DNA of 64,000 nt from an uncultured Ulvibacter sp. (lineage in GTDB: Bacteria; Bacteroidota; Bacteroidia; Flavobacteriales; Flavobacteriaceae). The notes beneath the pieces are model-generated. The model saw only the letters and a list, made by a program, of their open reading frames with translations, had not been told where the DNA came from and made no database searches. Shown piece after piece: positions 18,135 to 28,206 of the stretch; within the stretch, counting starts at the first letter, position 1, and each line of letters opens with the position of its first letter. The translations under genes were made by a program, and so were the position numbers. Where the stretch lies: the NCBI GenBank assembly GCA_938041335.1, contig CALIAF010000023.1, positions 21,517 to 85,516 of the forward strand, in the 5' to 3' direction.

Positions 18135-18374
18135 TTATTCTTTATAAAGTTGGCCACGCGTGGGCTTTAGTCGTTCTCTTAAATCGTTCATATATCGATT
18201 AGGTACAATCATCTCAGCAATAGAATAATGACTGGATATCGTCTGCACCTGAGTAAAGCTATCCGTCATTTTTTCTGAAATTATAAATTCATTGAGATGA
18301 ATCACATGATGTTCTGCCGTTTTTAGTGCGTTGGGACCTTTAAAATCCCAGAGCATTTTTATTCTATCTGTCAT
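18135..18374 (-). CDS. Small conserved cytosolic protein of unknown function
   Basis: I choose the ATG at 18374, which gives 79 residues starting MTDRIKMLWDFKGPNALKTA. The longer version adds a weak hydrophobic stretch. The pattern WDFKGPNA..TAEHHVIHLNEF and the C-terminal LRERLKPTRGQLYKE recall a small flavobacterial family. Two adjacent His residues (EHH..H) could bind metal, which is speculative. No partner gene is obvious. Confidence 0.6.
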   Translation of the reverse strand: MTDRIKMLWDFKGPNALKTAEHHVIHLNEFIISEKMTDSFTQVQTISSHYSIAEMIVPNRYMNDLRERLKPTRGQLYKE

Positions 18375-18549
18375 GGTATGAAGGATTAAAATTTCCGAAA
18401 CAAAAAACAAGATGAAACGGTACTTGTTTTATTGCGTCTTATGAATGAATTAATAGGTTTAATTTACTAGAGCAATTTACGATTATTAAGTAATTTTTTA
18501 CGCTATTATGAGGCACTATATTTGCTTACTAATCGTTATCAATTGATGC

Positions 18550-18579
18550 TTGTTTAACGCGTGGTTTTTGCTATTTTTG
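18550..18579 (+). promoter_or_regulatory. Full consensus promoter of the PPIase operon
   Basis: TTG (18550-18552), a 19-nt spacer and TATTTTTG (18572-18579) match both Bacteroidota promoter elements. The leader to the ATG at 18614 is about 30 nt. Confidence 0.75.
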
Positions 18580-18613
18580 CCAAGTTTTAAAGCAAACCTT
18601 ATTTTTTACGTTT

Positions 18614-20575
18614 ATGAAATTAAAAAACATCTCCATCTTAATTTTGTTCTTTGTCGCATTTGCAGCAAGTGCACAAAAGAAAAGTGATGTCATAATGACT
18701 ATCGGTGACACCCCTGTATACACTAACGAGTTTGTGAGGGTTTATAAAAAGAATTTAGACTTGGTACAAGATGAATCTCAAAAATCTGTAGACGGTTATT
18801 TAGATCTTTTTGTAGATTATAAATTAAAAGTGGCAGCGGCTTACGAGCAAGGTTTGCACGAAAAACCAGCGTATAAAAAAGAGTTTTCAAAATATGAGGA
18901 GCAACTATCTCGTAGTTTTCTTTATGAAGATAAAGTAACAACAGATCTTGCTAGGCAGGCTTATGAGCGTGGAAAATATGATATTAAAGCTTCGCATATG
19001 TTAGTGATGACCTCTTATGATGATACTCCAAGCGATACCTTAAAGGCATATAACAAGATTAATGAGGCTTTACAAAAAGCGAAAGCTGGTGAAGATTTTA
19101 CTGCCTTAGTTAAAGAATATACAGAAGAACGAGGTGGCGCAGAACGCGGCGGTGATTTGGGATACTTTGGTACTTTTTCTATGGTGCATCAATTTGAAGA
19201 TGCTGCTTATGAAACCAATGTTGGTGAAGTTTCTGAAATTGTGCGAACACAATATGGGTATCATATTTTAAAAGTTTTTGATAAAAGAGAACGATCTCCA
19301 GATGTTACGGTGTCGCATATTATGATTTCTGCAAGAAAAGATGATGCTCGTACTTTTGACCCAGAAGAGCGCATTAATGAAATAAAAACGTTACTGTCAC
19401 AGGGTGCAACGTTTGAAGATCTTGCAAAGCAATATTCTGAAGATAAGAGTTCTGCAAAAAATGGTGGTAAATTAAATCGATTTTCAAAAGGGCAATTACG
19501 CTCTAAAGAGTTTGAAGAAGTTGCTTATTCATTAAAAAATTCAGGAGCTATTTCTGAACCTTTTAAATCAGATTTTGGGTGGCATATAGTGCGCTTAGAA
19601 GAAAAGCATCTACCACAATCTTTTGAAGAACAAAAAGAAGTTCTTGAAAAGAAAGTAGGAGAGGGACCTCGATCAAAAATAGTAACCACAGCAGTGAATG
19701 CTAAAATTAAAGAAAAGTATAGTTTTAAAGGGGATGACAACTTTAGACCTTTTTTCGCTAACTTTATTACAGATAGTATTTTAAAGAGAAAATGGGAGTA
19801 TGACGAGAATTTTTCGGAAAACCAGCGACCAATTTTTGTTATCGGTGGTGATTTTACTGTTACCTATGGTGATTTTGCAGCATATTTAAAAGAAAGGCAA
19901 TCTGAAAGAGGGCAGCCAAAATCAAAGGCGAGAATAATAGAAGATAGGTATGATCTTTTTGAAACGGATCATTTAAAAAAGTACTTTAGAAATCAATTAG
20001 AAAAAACAAATGAAGAGTATGCATCAGTAATTAGTGAGTATAGAGATGGCTTGTTAATTTTTGATGTAATGAGATTAAATATCTGGGACAAAGCAAAAAA
20101 AGACACCATAGGATCTCAGGCTTATTACAATGCAAACAAAGAACATTACAAATGGGAAAAAAGAATAGATGCAGATATCATCTCTTCTAGTCAAGAAGAT
20201 ATGATTAATGTTGCAAGTACTATGTTAGCAAACGGTAAAAGCATAGATGAGGTTAAAAATGCGCTAAATGAAGAAGGTCAAATCAATATTATAGCGAGTA
20301 GTGGAAAGTATGAGTTAGATGACCAGAATCTCCCTGAGCAGTTTAATGTAGTCAATGGCATCTCTAAGGCTTATGCTCAAAACGGAAATTTTGTTGTGGT
20401 AAATGTGAAAGAAATAATTGCACCTTCTATTAAAGCTTATGATGAGGTTAAAGGAAGAGTGATTAGTGATTTTCAAAAACAACTAGAAGTAGATTGGATG
20501 GAAGAGCTTAGGGCTAAACATACCGTGGTGATAAATAAAAAAGCACTTAAGAAGGTTAAAAAGAAATTTGACTAA
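18614..20575 (+). CDS. Periplasmic PpiC-type peptidyl-prolyl isomerase/foldase
   Basis: The 653-residue product has a signal peptide ending at FAASAQ. An N-terminal helical chaperone part is followed by two parvulin domains at roughly residues 120-225 and 230-335. Each has the conserved start (ASHMLVM, VSHIMIS), the GGDLGYF / GGKLNRF loop and the YGYHILKV / FGWHIVRLE end. The remaining ~300 residues are a helical substrate-binding region. It should assist folding of outer-membrane and secreted proteins. It is first in a tight operon with two further PPIases, driven by the promoter at 18550-18579. Confidence 0.92.
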   Translation: MKLKNISILILFFVAFAASAQKKSDVIMTIGDTPVYTNEFVRVYKKNLDLVQDESQKSVDGYLDLFVDYKLKVAAAYEQGLHEKPAYKKEFSKYEEQLSRSFLYEDKVTTDLARQAYERGKYDIKASHMLVMTSYDDTPSDTLKAYNKINEALQKAKAGEDFTALVKEYTEERGGAERGGDLGYFGTFSMVHQFEDAAYETNVGEVSEIVRTQYGYHILKVFDKRERSPDVTVSHIMISARKDDARTFDPEERINEIKTLLSQGATFEDLAKQYSEDKSSAKNGGKLNRFSKGQLRSKEFEEVAYSLKNSGAISEPFKSDFGWHIVRLEEKHLPQSFEEQKEVLEKKVGEGPRSKIVTTAVNAKIKEKYSFKGDDNFRPFFANFITDSILKRKWEYDENFSENQRPIFVIGGDFTVTYGDFAAYLKERQSERGQPKSKARIIEDRYDLFETDHLKKYFRNQLEKTNEEYASVISEYRDGLLIFDVMRLNIWDKAKKDTIGSQAYYNANKEHYKWEKRIDADIISSSQEDMINVASTMLANGKSIDEVKNALNEEGQINIIASSGKYELDDQNLPEQFNVVNGISKAYAQNGNFVVVNVKEIIAPSIKAYDEVKGRVISDFQKQLEVDWMEELRAKHTVVINKKALKKVKKKFD

Positions 20576-20578
20576 GGT

Positions 20579-21430
20579 ATGATGAAATGGTCTTTAATCT
20601 TAATAGTAACGCTGGTTTTTAGCTCTTGTGATTTATTAGAGGGAAAAAAAGATGGAGTACCTGTTGCAAGAGTAAACAAGACTTTTTTAAATGAAGAGGA
20701 TATTGCCACTTTAGTTGATGCTAGTATTTCTAGTGAAGATAGCGCAGTTGTAGTATCAACTTATATTAATCAGTGGGCAAAAGAAGAATTGCTCATGAAT
20801 CAAGCGCTTATAAACATTAGTGAAGAACAGCAAACCCAATATAACAAACTGGTAAGACAGTATAAGGTAAGTTTATTTACAGAAGCATATAAAAATACTT
20901 TAGTGAGTAGAGACCTTGACAGTGTTATTGGACAGTCAGAATTAGACGCTCTTTATCAAAAAGACAAGGCGAACTTTTTATTAAATGATGAGTTATTAAA
21001 AATACGTTATGTGCATCTTGAAGAAGATAATACCAACGTATCCGAGATTAAAAAACTTTTAAAAAAGTATGAGGCTGCAGATAGGCTCGCATTGACAAAT
21101 ATGACCTTGCAATTTAAAACGGCAAACCTTAATGATTCTGTTTGGATTAAAAAAGAGGTTTTACTTTCAAGATTGCCCATTTTTAAGACGATGGAGACTA
21201 ATCTTTCTGCTGGAATATTTAATGAAATAAAAGATTCAACAGGAATTTATATTTATAAAGTAGAAGATAAATTAAATAAAGGCGATATTGCTCCTAATAC
21301 GTTTATAGCCCCAACATTGAGGCAGATTGTATTAAATAAGCGAAAGCTAGAATTGATAAGAAAAATAGAAAAAGATATTACAACAGATGCAATTAAAAAC
21401 AACAATTTTGAGATATATAATAAAAAATAA
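20579..21430 (+). CDS. PPIase-like lipoprotein
   Basis: The 283-residue product has lipobox FSSC (Cys about residue 15), so it is membrane-anchored. Its architecture resembles SurA/PpiC N-terminal chaperone helices (ARVNKTFLNEEDIATLV, YINQWAKEELLMNQAL). It lacks a convincing parvulin signature: the region around ILLKIRYVHLEEDN to IYIYKVEDK is a degenerate rotamase. It may be a chaperone without isomerase activity. It starts 4 nt after the first PPIase, and its last 44 bases overlap the start of the third. Confidence 0.75.
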   Translation: MMKWSLILIVTLVFSSCDLLEGKKDGVPVARVNKTFLNEEDIATLVDASISSEDSAVVVSTYINQWAKEELLMNQALINISEEQQTQYNKLVRQYKVSLFTEAYKNTLVSRDLDSVIGQSELDALYQKDKANFLLNDELLKIRYVHLEEDNTNVSEIKKLLKKYEAADRLALTNMTLQFKTANLNDSVWIKKEVLLSRLPIFKTMETNLSAGIFNEIKDSTGIYIYKVEDKLNKGDIAPNTFIAPTLRQIVLNKRKLELIRKIEKDITTDAIKNNNFEIYNKK

Positions 21431-22859
21431 CATTGCTACCCTAGCATTTCTTTTATTGGCCGCAACGGGTTTTAGTCAGGTCGTGGTCGTAGATAGTACA
21501 GGTGTGGCTAAAGAAGCCAAAGGGATTGTACTTGATACAAAAACTACGATGACAGATAGCGTTCAGCCTTTTGAAAAATATAAGGTGGAAGGAGTAACAG
21601 CGGTAGTTGGTGAATATGTTATTGTTGAGTTTGATATTGATTTAAGCTATCAAGAATTAAAAGCACAAGGGGTATCTACAGAAGAGATTACAAGATGCCA
21701 GCTAATGGGTAAGTTAATGGAAGACAAGCTCTATGCGCATCACGCAAAGCAAGATAGTATTATGGTAAGTGATAATGAGATCACTCAGCAAATAGACCAG
21801 CAGATGGAATATATGGTGAGTGAACTAGGTTCTGAAGAGAAAGTGGCCGCATACTACAGAAAAGAAAGTATCAGTGAATTAAGAAAAGAGCTTTTTGAGG
21901 TAAATAAAACATTAAAACTTGCAGCAGAAATGCAACGTACCATAATTCAAGATGTAGAGGTGACTCCAGAAGAAGTAAGAGATTTTTTCTATGCTATCCC
22001 AGAAGATGAACGTCCTGTATTTAGTGCAGAAGTTGAGGTGGCACAACTTGTAGTGCAGCCAGAAATTACAGAAAAATCAAGGCAAGACGCTATTGATCAA
22101 TTAAATGAATGGCGAACAGATATTGTAGAAAACGGAAGTAGTTTTGCAACAAAGGCAGTGCTTTATTCTAAAGATGGGTCTGCACAAAAAGGAGGCCTTA
22201 TAGGAGGTGTGAGACGTAACTCACCTATGGCAAAAGAATTTAAGGATCAGGCATTCAGTTTACTTGAAGGTGAAGTGAGTGAACCGTTTGAGACAGAGTT
22301 TGGGTTTCATATTTTAAAAGTTGATAAAGTAAGAGGGCAAGAAGTAGATATTAGACACATTATTATCTTTCCTGAAATCACCTCAGAGACTATGGATAAG
22401 GCGCGTACTAAAATAGACACGATTAGAGCCTCTATTAGAGATAATGAAATTCCGTTTGCAGAAGCAGCTCGCAAGTACTCAGATGAGTCAGAAACACGTA
22501 ATAATGGCGGACAATTGGTGAATCCTGTGCGTGGAGATACCCGTTTTGATCTTACTAAAATGGACCCTACACTCGGAGCTCAAGTGTACGATTTAAAAGA
22601 AGGGGAAGTTTCTAAAATTTATACAGACGAAGATTTTAAAGGGCAAAGTAGTTTTAAAATATTAACGGTTACTAAGCGTTATGAAGAGCATCCAGCAGAT
22701 TATGTTCGTGATTATGAGAAGATAAAAGAACTCGCCTTAAAACAAAAACAAATTATTGCGATTGAAAAATGGCAAGATGAGAAAATTCTAGAAACCTATG
22801 TTAATGTCAATAACGACTACGCAGATTGCGACTTTTCTGGTAGTTGGGTTAAGAAATAA
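21387..22859 (+). CDS. SurA-like periplasmic peptidyl-prolyl isomerase
   Basis: The 490-residue product has a signal peptide ending at AATGFSQ. A SurA-type N-terminal helical domain includes VVGEYVIVEFDIDL and CQLMGKLMEDKLY. Two parvulin domains follow at about residues 210-315 and 320-420 (AQKGGLIGGV..FGFHILKVD and VDIRHIII..NNGGQLVNP). SurA is the main outer-membrane-protein chaperone in Gram-negative bacteria. The ATG lies inside the preceding gene and is the only one that gives a signal peptide, implying translational coupling. Confidence 0.92.
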   Translation: MQLKTTILRYIIKNNIATLAFLLLAATGFSQVVVVDSTGVAKEAKGIVLDTKTTMTDSVQPFEKYKVEGVTAVVGEYVIVEFDIDLSYQELKAQGVSTEEITRCQLMGKLMEDKLYAHHAKQDSIMVSDNEITQQIDQQMEYMVSELGSEEKVAAYYRKESISELRKELFEVNKTLKLAAEMQRTIIQDVEVTPEEVRDFFYAIPEDERPVFSAEVEVAQLVVQPEITEKSRQDAIDQLNEWRTDIVENGSSFATKAVLYSKDGSAQKGGLIGGVRRNSPMAKEFKDQAFSLLEGEVSEPFETEFGFHILKVDKVRGQEVDIRHIIIFPEITSETMDKARTKIDTIRASIRDNEIPFAEAARKYSDESETRNNGGQLVNPVRGDTRFDLTKMDPTLGAQVYDLKEGEVSKIYTDEDFKGQSSFKILTVTKRYEEHPADYVRDYEKIKELALKQKQIIAIEKWQDEKILETYVNVNNDYADCDFSGSWVKK

Positions 22860-22993
22860 TGACTATCTATTCATATAAAGTAAAAGGTTGGTTACAGGTA
22901 AGTAGCTAGCCTTTTACTTTTTTAGGATAACCTTTATAATTCGCAATTAATATTTTAAATTCGTAAACCTTAATATAAAGCACTAAAAAATCA

Positions 22994-23947
22994 ATGGGAG
23001 ACGTAGCAGCAGTAGAACAATTAGTAAAAAAATACAATGCGCTTAAGCAGGAAATAAAAAAAGTAATTGTAGGTCAAGATGAAGTAGTCGAGCAAGTATT
23101 GCTGTCTGTTTTTTCTGGCGGTCATGCACTGTTAATAGGAGTTCCGGGACTGGCAAAAACACTTTTGGTAAACACCGTTTCTCAAGCACTTGGGTTGCAG
23201 TTTAAGCGAATTCAATTTACTCCAGATTTAATGCCAAGTGATATACTAGGTTCTGAAATCTTAGATGAAAACCGAAATTTTAAATTCATTAAAGGTCCTA
23301 TTTTTTCTAACATCGTTTTGGCAGATGAGATAAACCGAACACCACCTAAGACGCAAGCTGCTTTGCTCGAAGCCATGCAAGAGCGTTCTGTAACAGTTGC
23401 TGGGCAAAATTATAAATTAGATTTACCTTATTTCGTGTTAGCTACACAAAACCCAATTGAGCAGGAAGGTACATACCCATTGCCAGAAGCGCAGTTAGAC
23501 CGTTTTATGTTTGCGATTAATCTTGATTATCCTTCATTTACAGAAGAAGTAGATATCGTCAAGGCTACTACGGCAGGCGCTACACCAACTGTGAATGCTT
23601 TATTCTCATCACAAGAAATTATTGATTTTCAAAACTTAATACGTCGCATTCCGGTGGCAGATAATGTAGTTGAGTATGCCGTAACACTCGTTGGTAAAAC
23701 AAGACCTAAAAGTCAAGCTGCAACAGAAACGATTAAGAATTACATAGATTGGGGAGCAGGACCAAGAGCTTCACAAAACCTTATATTGGGTGCCAAGGCA
23801 AATGCTGCACTGCATGGTAAGTTTTCCCCAGATATTGCAGATGTGCAAAAAGTAGCCATTGGTATTTTGCGCCATCGAATGATTAAAAACTATAAAGCAG
23901 AGGCAGAAGGGCTTACTATTGAAGAAATTATTCAAGGTTTGTTCTAA
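22994..23947 (+). CDS. MoxR-family AAA+ ATPase
   Basis: The 317-residue AAA+ protein has Walker A GVPGLAKT (about residues 52-59) and Walker B LADEINRTPPKTQAALLEAMQE. It also has sensor 1 VLATQNPIEQEGTYPLPEAQLDRF and a C-terminal lid. MoxR proteins act as chaperone-like activators of metalloenzymes or envelope systems, often with a DUF58/VWA partner. No DUF58 gene follows here; the next gene is a 59-residue membrane protein. It lies 134 nt after the SurA-like gene and may form part of that operon. Confidence 0.93.
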   Translation: MGDVAAVEQLVKKYNALKQEIKKVIVGQDEVVEQVLLSVFSGGHALLIGVPGLAKTLLVNTVSQALGLQFKRIQFTPDLMPSDILGSEILDENRNFKFIKGPIFSNIVLADEINRTPPKTQAALLEAMQERSVTVAGQNYKLDLPYFVLATQNPIEQEGTYPLPEAQLDRFMFAINLDYPSFTEEVDIVKATTAGATPTVNALFSSQEIIDFQNLIRRIPVADNVVEYAVTLVGKTRPKSQAATETIKNYIDWGAGPRASQNLILGAKANAALHGKFSPDIADVQKVAIGILRHRMIKNYKAEAEGLTIEEIIQGLF

Positions 23948-23965
23948 ATCTATAAAATAAATTAG

Positions 23966-24145
23966 ATGCGTATACCTAGACTACTTATTATTTTTGGTGC
24001 CTTACTAGTAATTGTTGGAGCGATTTTTAAATTAATGCATTGGGGTATTGGCTTTTTGCAAGCAAATACTTTGCTTGGAGTAGGTGTCGCGTGTATCGTG
24101 GTTGCGCTCGTTGTAATGGCTATTAGCCGTCTCATTAATAGATAA
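23966..24145 (+). CDS. Small GldL-like membrane protein (59 aa)
   Basis: This 59-residue ORF has two predicted transmembrane segments separated by a short loop. The first contains IVGAIFKLMHWG, which resembles the GAxFKxxHWP motif at the first helix of gliding-motility protein GldL and of small Bacteroidota proteins. A paralogue with the same motif lies at 25352-25534, and a 5'-truncated copy of this gene is at 25250-25342. The ATG is 18 nt after moxR. The function is unknown. Confidence 0.65.
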   Translation: MRIPRLLIIFGALLVIVGAIFKLMHWGIGFLQANTLLGVGVACIVVALVVMAISRLINR

Positions 24146-24200
24146 TAGTTTTGAGAAACTCGTTTTTTTACTTATATTTATAGCTTAAAAATTTGAAAAC

Positions 24201-24942
24201 ATGAAAATCTCTCTCTCTCTCTCTCTCTCTGTTAATTAGTGTTTTATTTATTTCCTGCGAAAAGGAGTCGAATTTAAAGAATATTGAGTCTGAAGATTAT
24301 TCTTTTACTATAAATTTAGAAAACAAATTGTTTTCTGCTGAGAAAATAGTCAATACTAATAGTGATATTATTATGGCGTACAATTTGGTAAAAGATCGAT
24401 CTGGTATTAATTTATTTGAAAATTTTATTGATGATACGGAGATTAAAGTGTCCTTAAAAAATGAAAAAGTTGATTTCTATTTAAAACAAATTTCTAAGAC
24501 TATTGATTCGGAAATAATATTTGAGGAGGAGAGTTTTTTAGTTATGATACCAAGTTCCGAAGATAAATTGTTTAAACTATTTATTCATAGAAGTTTAAGA
24601 AATGGCAAAGCCCATATCCAAGAACGGATTAATTTAAGTAGTGGGTTAGTAACCGATTACGTTCTGGATGGTATTTCCAAAGAAGAATATCTTTCAAATC
24701 AAAACCATCTTAGAGCTTCCCCAAACTGCTTTGTTAATTTTTACGCCTGTTTCCATGGAATGCTTGCATTAATGGATGCGGATCCGGAGGATAATGTTGC
24801 GTGTAATTTCCTTCCTTGTTCAGCAATTGTTTATGCGAGTTGTTCTATTGCGCAAACATCAGGTTGGATGCAAGACTCTAATAATTATATTGGAGATTCA
24901 AGTTGTAATAATATCTATGATGAAAATGGTAACGCAATCTAA
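24201..24942 (+). CDS. Lipoprotein gene split by a (CT)11 tract, probably phase-variable and currently off
   Basis: The ATG at 24201 reads MKISLSLSLS and then stops at 24238-24240. The body, in another frame, begins with LLISVLFISCEKE, an ideal lipoprotein signal and lipobox, and runs to 24942. The (CT)11 tract at 24209-24230 joins the two. One more CT unit (12), or two fewer (9), would fuse them into a normal lipoprotein of about 247 residues. The body frame has no ATG before the lipobox. The mature protein is not recognised; its C-terminal third has several cysteines (CFVNFYACFHG, CNFLPC, YASCS, DSSCNN), suggesting disulfides outside the cell. The local DNA is more AT-rich than the flanks and lies within a disrupted small-gene array. 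Confidence 0.75.
24209..24230 (+). repeat. (CT)11 dinucleotide tract in signal-peptide codons
   Basis: Eleven uninterrupted CT units lie 8 nt after the ATG of the lipoprotein gene. The tract has the form of a contingency locus: unit changes by slipped-strand mispairing would switch the reading frame between lipoprotein and early stop. Confidence 0.9.
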
Positions 24943-24953
24943 AAATTAAAATT

Positions 24954-25190
24954 ATGATTAAAAGAAAATTTCTTATCACTGGTTTATTATATCTCTTGGC
25001 TTGTGTTTTTTTTGGCATTTACATTTATAATAAAATGGCGGGATATCATTATTTAACTTTTAGAGTTATAGCTATGATTTTTTTGGTCACTGCTTTTGGA
25101 CATTTATTTTATACTATATATCTTTTAGCCTCCAAAAAAGATAAGGAGAATGAAGAATATAACAGGCTAGAAAACATCAAAGAAGATTAA
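24954..25190 (+). CDS. Small membrane protein, hypothetical
   Basis: The 78-residue protein has two transmembrane segments (about residues 7-25 and 38-60) and a lysine/glutamate-rich cytosolic tail. It begins 11 nt after the slippage-prone lipoprotein gene and is AT-rich like it, so the two probably form one accessory unit. I do not recognise a family. It could be an immunity, anchor or export partner of the lipoprotein, which is inference only. Confidence 0.6.
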   Translation: MIKRKFLITGLLYLLACVFFGIYIYNKMAGYHYLTFRVIAMIFLVTAFGHLFYTIYLLASKKDKENEEYNRLENIKED

Positions 25191-25249
25191 ATTGTTTTAC
25201 CATCACACTATGAATATTTCAAAATTTTAACTTCCGCACACCTTTGTTA

Positions 25250-25342
25250 TTTTTGCAAGCAAATACTTTGCTTGGAGTAGGTGTCGCGTGTATCGTGGTT
25301 GCGCTGGTTGTAATAGCTATTAGCCTTCTCGCAAATAAATAG
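25250..25342 (+). pseudogene. 5'-truncated duplicate of the small GldL-like gene
   Basis: About 91 bp match the 3' half of the gene at 23966-24145 (24053 corresponds to 25250) with only a handful of substitutions, and the frame is kept through to TAG at 25340-25342. The N-terminal half is missing and no start is available. It marks the right edge of the AT-rich insert carrying the lipoprotein and small membrane genes. Confidence 0.8.
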
Positions 25343-25351
25343 CTTATAATC

Positions 25352-25534
25352 ATGAAATTTCAAGACTTTAAAACCCCATTACTTATTTTAATTCTGGGCT
25401 CAGCATTAGTAATTATTGGAGCTGTTTTTAAAGTATTAGACTGGCCATACGGTAATCTCTTTATGATGATAGGTGGTGTTTGTGAAGTCATCGCTGCCGT
25501 TCTTGTTATTCGACAATTGCTTAAATCTAAGTAA
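25352..25534 (+). CDS. Small GldL-like membrane protein (60 aa), paralogue
   Basis: The 60-residue protein has two transmembrane segments and the motif IIGAVFKVLDWPYGN, paralogous to the gene at 23966. It starts 9 nt after the truncated duplicate, consistent with a former tandem array. GldL shares this first-helix motif, but a role in gliding motility is not implied by this alone. Confidence 0.65.
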   Translation: MKFQDFKTPLLILILGSALVIIGAVFKVLDWPYGNLFMMIGGVCEVIAAVLVIRQLLKSK

Positions 25535-25827
25535 TAGTATCTTTTTACTTCTGAAATTTTAATACGTGACAATCACTATTTAGTCATTCACACTTGTTAT
25601 TATGTCTTTTTTCCAAATTCGGCTATTTTCAATTTGATAATTTCAGGGTTTTAAAATTACGTAATTGACATTATTAGTGTTTAAAAGACTCTAAATGTTG
25701 AAGATTCTGCAATATATTTTCAATATCACTGTATATTTTTAAAATATTTTCCTTTTTTGTATCTTCGCAACACTTGCGAAACCAACCCTTTGCAAGAAAT
25801 TTTTACCAATAAACAAAAACAATATAT

Positions 25828-28098
25828 ATGGCATTTGATATCGATATGATTAAGAAAGTATACGCCCAGATGGCCGAACGTGTAGATGCTGCACGTGAGA
25901 TCGTAGGGAAGCCGTTAACACTTTCAGAAAAAATATTATATAATCACCTTTGGGATGGTGTAGCGACTAAAGCATTTACACGCGGTAAAGACTATGTAGA
26001 TTTTGCCCCAGATAGAATTGCCTGTCAAGATGCTACCGCACAAATGGCTTTATTACAGTTTATGCAAGCAGGGAAGAAAACGGTGGCGGTACCAACAACG
26101 GTTCATTGTGATCACTTGATCCAAGCAAAGCAAGGCGCAAAAGCAGATTTAAAACATGCAAACGAAGTAAGTAATGAAGTGTTTGATTTTCTTGAATCTG
26201 TTTCTAATAAATACGGAATTGGATTCTGGGCACCTGGTGCTGGGATTATTCATCAAGTAGTTTTAGAAAATTACGCGTTCCCTGGTGGGATGATGATTGG
26301 TACAGATTCGCATACCGTGAATGCTGGTGGACTAGGAATGGTTGCTATTGGAGTAGGTGGAGCAGATGCAGTAGACGTGATGGCCGGAATGGCTTGGGAA
26401 TTAAAATTTCCGAAGTTAATAGGAGTTAAATTAACAGGAAAGCTAAGCGGATGGACAGCGCCTAAAGATGTAATCTTAAAAGTGGCAGAAATTCTTACTG
26501 CAAAAGGAGGAACTGGAGCGATTGTAGAATATTTTGGGCCTGGAGCAACGGCAATGTCTTGTACCGGTAAGGGAACCATCTGTAATATGGGAGCAGAGAT
26601 AGGAGCAACGACTTCTACTTTCGGCTATGACGATTCTATGGAGCGTTATTTAAGAGCTACAGATAGAGCAGGAGTAGCAGACGAAGCTAATAAAATAAGA
26701 GAATACTTAACAGCAGATCCAGAAGTGTATGCTGATCCAGAAACATACTTTGATCAAGTAATAGAAATCAACCTTTCTGAGCTAGGACCACTATTAAATG
26801 GACCATTTACGCCAGATCTTTCTACAACGGTAGGGTCTGCAATGACAGAAAAAGCAACTAAAAACGACTGGCCTTTGCAGGTGGAGTGGTCATTAATAGG
26901 ATCGTGTACTAACTCTTCTTACGAAGATTTGTCACGCGCATCATCTATTGCTGAGTTTGGATTAAAAAATGGATTAAAATTAAAAGCAGAATTGGGAATT
27001 AACCCAGGATCTGAGACCGTGCGTTTTACAACAGAACGTGACGGGATTTTAAAATCTTTTGAAGACTTAGGTGCTAAGATCTTTACAAACGCTTGCGGAC
27101 CTTGTATAGGGCAATGGGCACGTTATGACGATCCTAAAAATGCTCCTAAAAACAGTATTGTACATTCTTTTAACAGAAATTTTGCCAAGCGTGCAGATGG
27201 GAACCCTAATACACACGCCTTTGTAGCTTCGCCAGAATTAACGGCGGCGATTGCATTTTCTGGTAGATTAGATTTTAATCCGCTAACAGATACCTTAATC
27301 AATGATAAAGGAGAAGAAGTAAAATTTGATGAGCCAACAGGATGGGAATTGCCACCTAAAGGTTTTGAAGTGGAAGAAAATGGGTATTTAGCTCCAATGG
27401 AAGATGGAAGTGGAGTAGTGGTGACGGTAAGCCCAACAAGTGAACGTTTGCAACTATTAACACCTTTTACACCAATAAAAGACGCAGACTTAGCAGATGT
27501 TAAGTTATTAATCAAAGCCTTCGGTAAATGTACAACAGATCATATTTCTATGGCAGGACCTTGGTTACGTTATAGAGGTCACTTAGATAATATTTCTAAC
27601 AATTGTTTAATTGGAGCGGTAAACGCATTTGGTAAGAAAACAAACTTTGTAAAGAATCAATTGACCGGAGAGTTTGGTGGTGTGCCAGATACGGCTCGTG
27701 ATTATAAAGCCAATGGAGTCTATACAATAGTTGTGGGAGACCATAACTACGGTGAAGGATCGTCTAGAGAGCACGCGGCCATGGAGCCACGTTTCTTAAA
27801 CGTTGCGGCAGTGATTGTAAAATCTTTTGCACGTATTCACGAAACTAACTTAAAGAAACAAGGAATGTTAGGTCTTACATTTGCAACAGAGTCAGACTAT
27901 GACAAGATACAAGAAGATGATACATTTAACTTTGCAGACATTGCAAGTTTTGAACCAGGGAAACCTTTAACACTAGAGGTGACTCATGCAGATGGATCTA
28001 AAGATACTATTATGGCAAACCATACCTATAATGCCGCTCAAATAGACTGGTATAGAGAGGGTAGTGCTTTAAACTTGATTAAAAAAGAGAACGCGTAA
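25828..28098 (+). CDS. Aconitate hydratase, mitochondrial type
   Basis: The 756-residue enzyme interconverts citrate and isocitrate in the TCA cycle. The [4Fe-4S] ligands are visible in [12 protein letters not shown] and [10 protein letters not shown], about 62 residues apart. [11 protein letters not shown], the [19 protein letters not shown] segment and the C-terminal swivel domain ([19 protein letters not shown]) are conserved. Length and residues place it with mitochondrial-type aconitases rather than AcnB. A near-consensus TATCTTCG lies at 25760-25767 upstream. The gene ends in a strong terminator. Confidence 0.96.
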   Translation: MAFDIDMIKKVYAQMAERVDAAREIVGKPLTLSEKILYNHLWDGVATKAFTRGKDYVDFAPDRIACQDATAQMALLQFMQAGKKTVAVPTTVHCDHLIQAKQGAKADLKHANEVSNEVFDFLESVSNKYGIGFWAPGAGIIHQVVLENYAFPGGMMIGTDSHTVNAGGLGMVAIGVGGADAVDVMAGMAWELKFPKLIGVKLTGKLSGWTAPKDVILKVAEILTAKGGTGAIVEYFGPGATAMSCTGKGTICNMGAEIGATTSTFGYDDSMERYLRATDRAGVADEANKIREYLTADPEVYADPETYFDQVIEINLSELGPLLNGPFTPDLSTTVGSAMTEKATKNDWPLQVEWSLIGSCTNSSYEDLSRASSIAEFGLKNGLKLKAELGINPGSETVRFTTERDGILKSFEDLGAKIFTNACGPCIGQWARYDDPKNAPKNSIVHSFNRNFAKRADGNPNTHAFVASPELTAAIAFSGRLDFNPLTDTLINDKGEEVKFDEPTGWELPPKGFEVEENGYLAPMEDGSGVVVTVSPTSERLQLLTPFTPIKDADLADVKLLIKAFGKCTTDHISMAGPWLRYRGHLDNISNNCLIGAVNAFGKKTNFVKNQLTGEFGGVPDTARDYKANGVYTIVVGDHNYGEGSSREHAAMEPRFLNVAAVIVKSFARIHETNLKKQGMLGLTFATESDYDKIQEDDTFNFADIASFEPGKPLTLEVTHADGSKDTIMANHTYNAAQIDWYREGSALNLIKKENA

Positions 28099-28124
28099 TA
28101 TATCTTTTTTAAGCAAACGATTTG

Positions 28125-28158
28125 AAAGCCTCTAAGTTTAACTTAGAGGCTTTTTTTT
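28125..28158 (+). terminator. Intrinsic terminator of aconitase
   Basis: A 10-bp stem, GCCTCTAAGT / ACTTAGAGGC with a 3-nt loop, is followed by eight T residues. Confidence 0.92.
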
Positions 28159-28206
28159 GTAAGCTATTTTGCCATTTATCGACGTTTAAGTTACAAAACG
28201 AACGCT

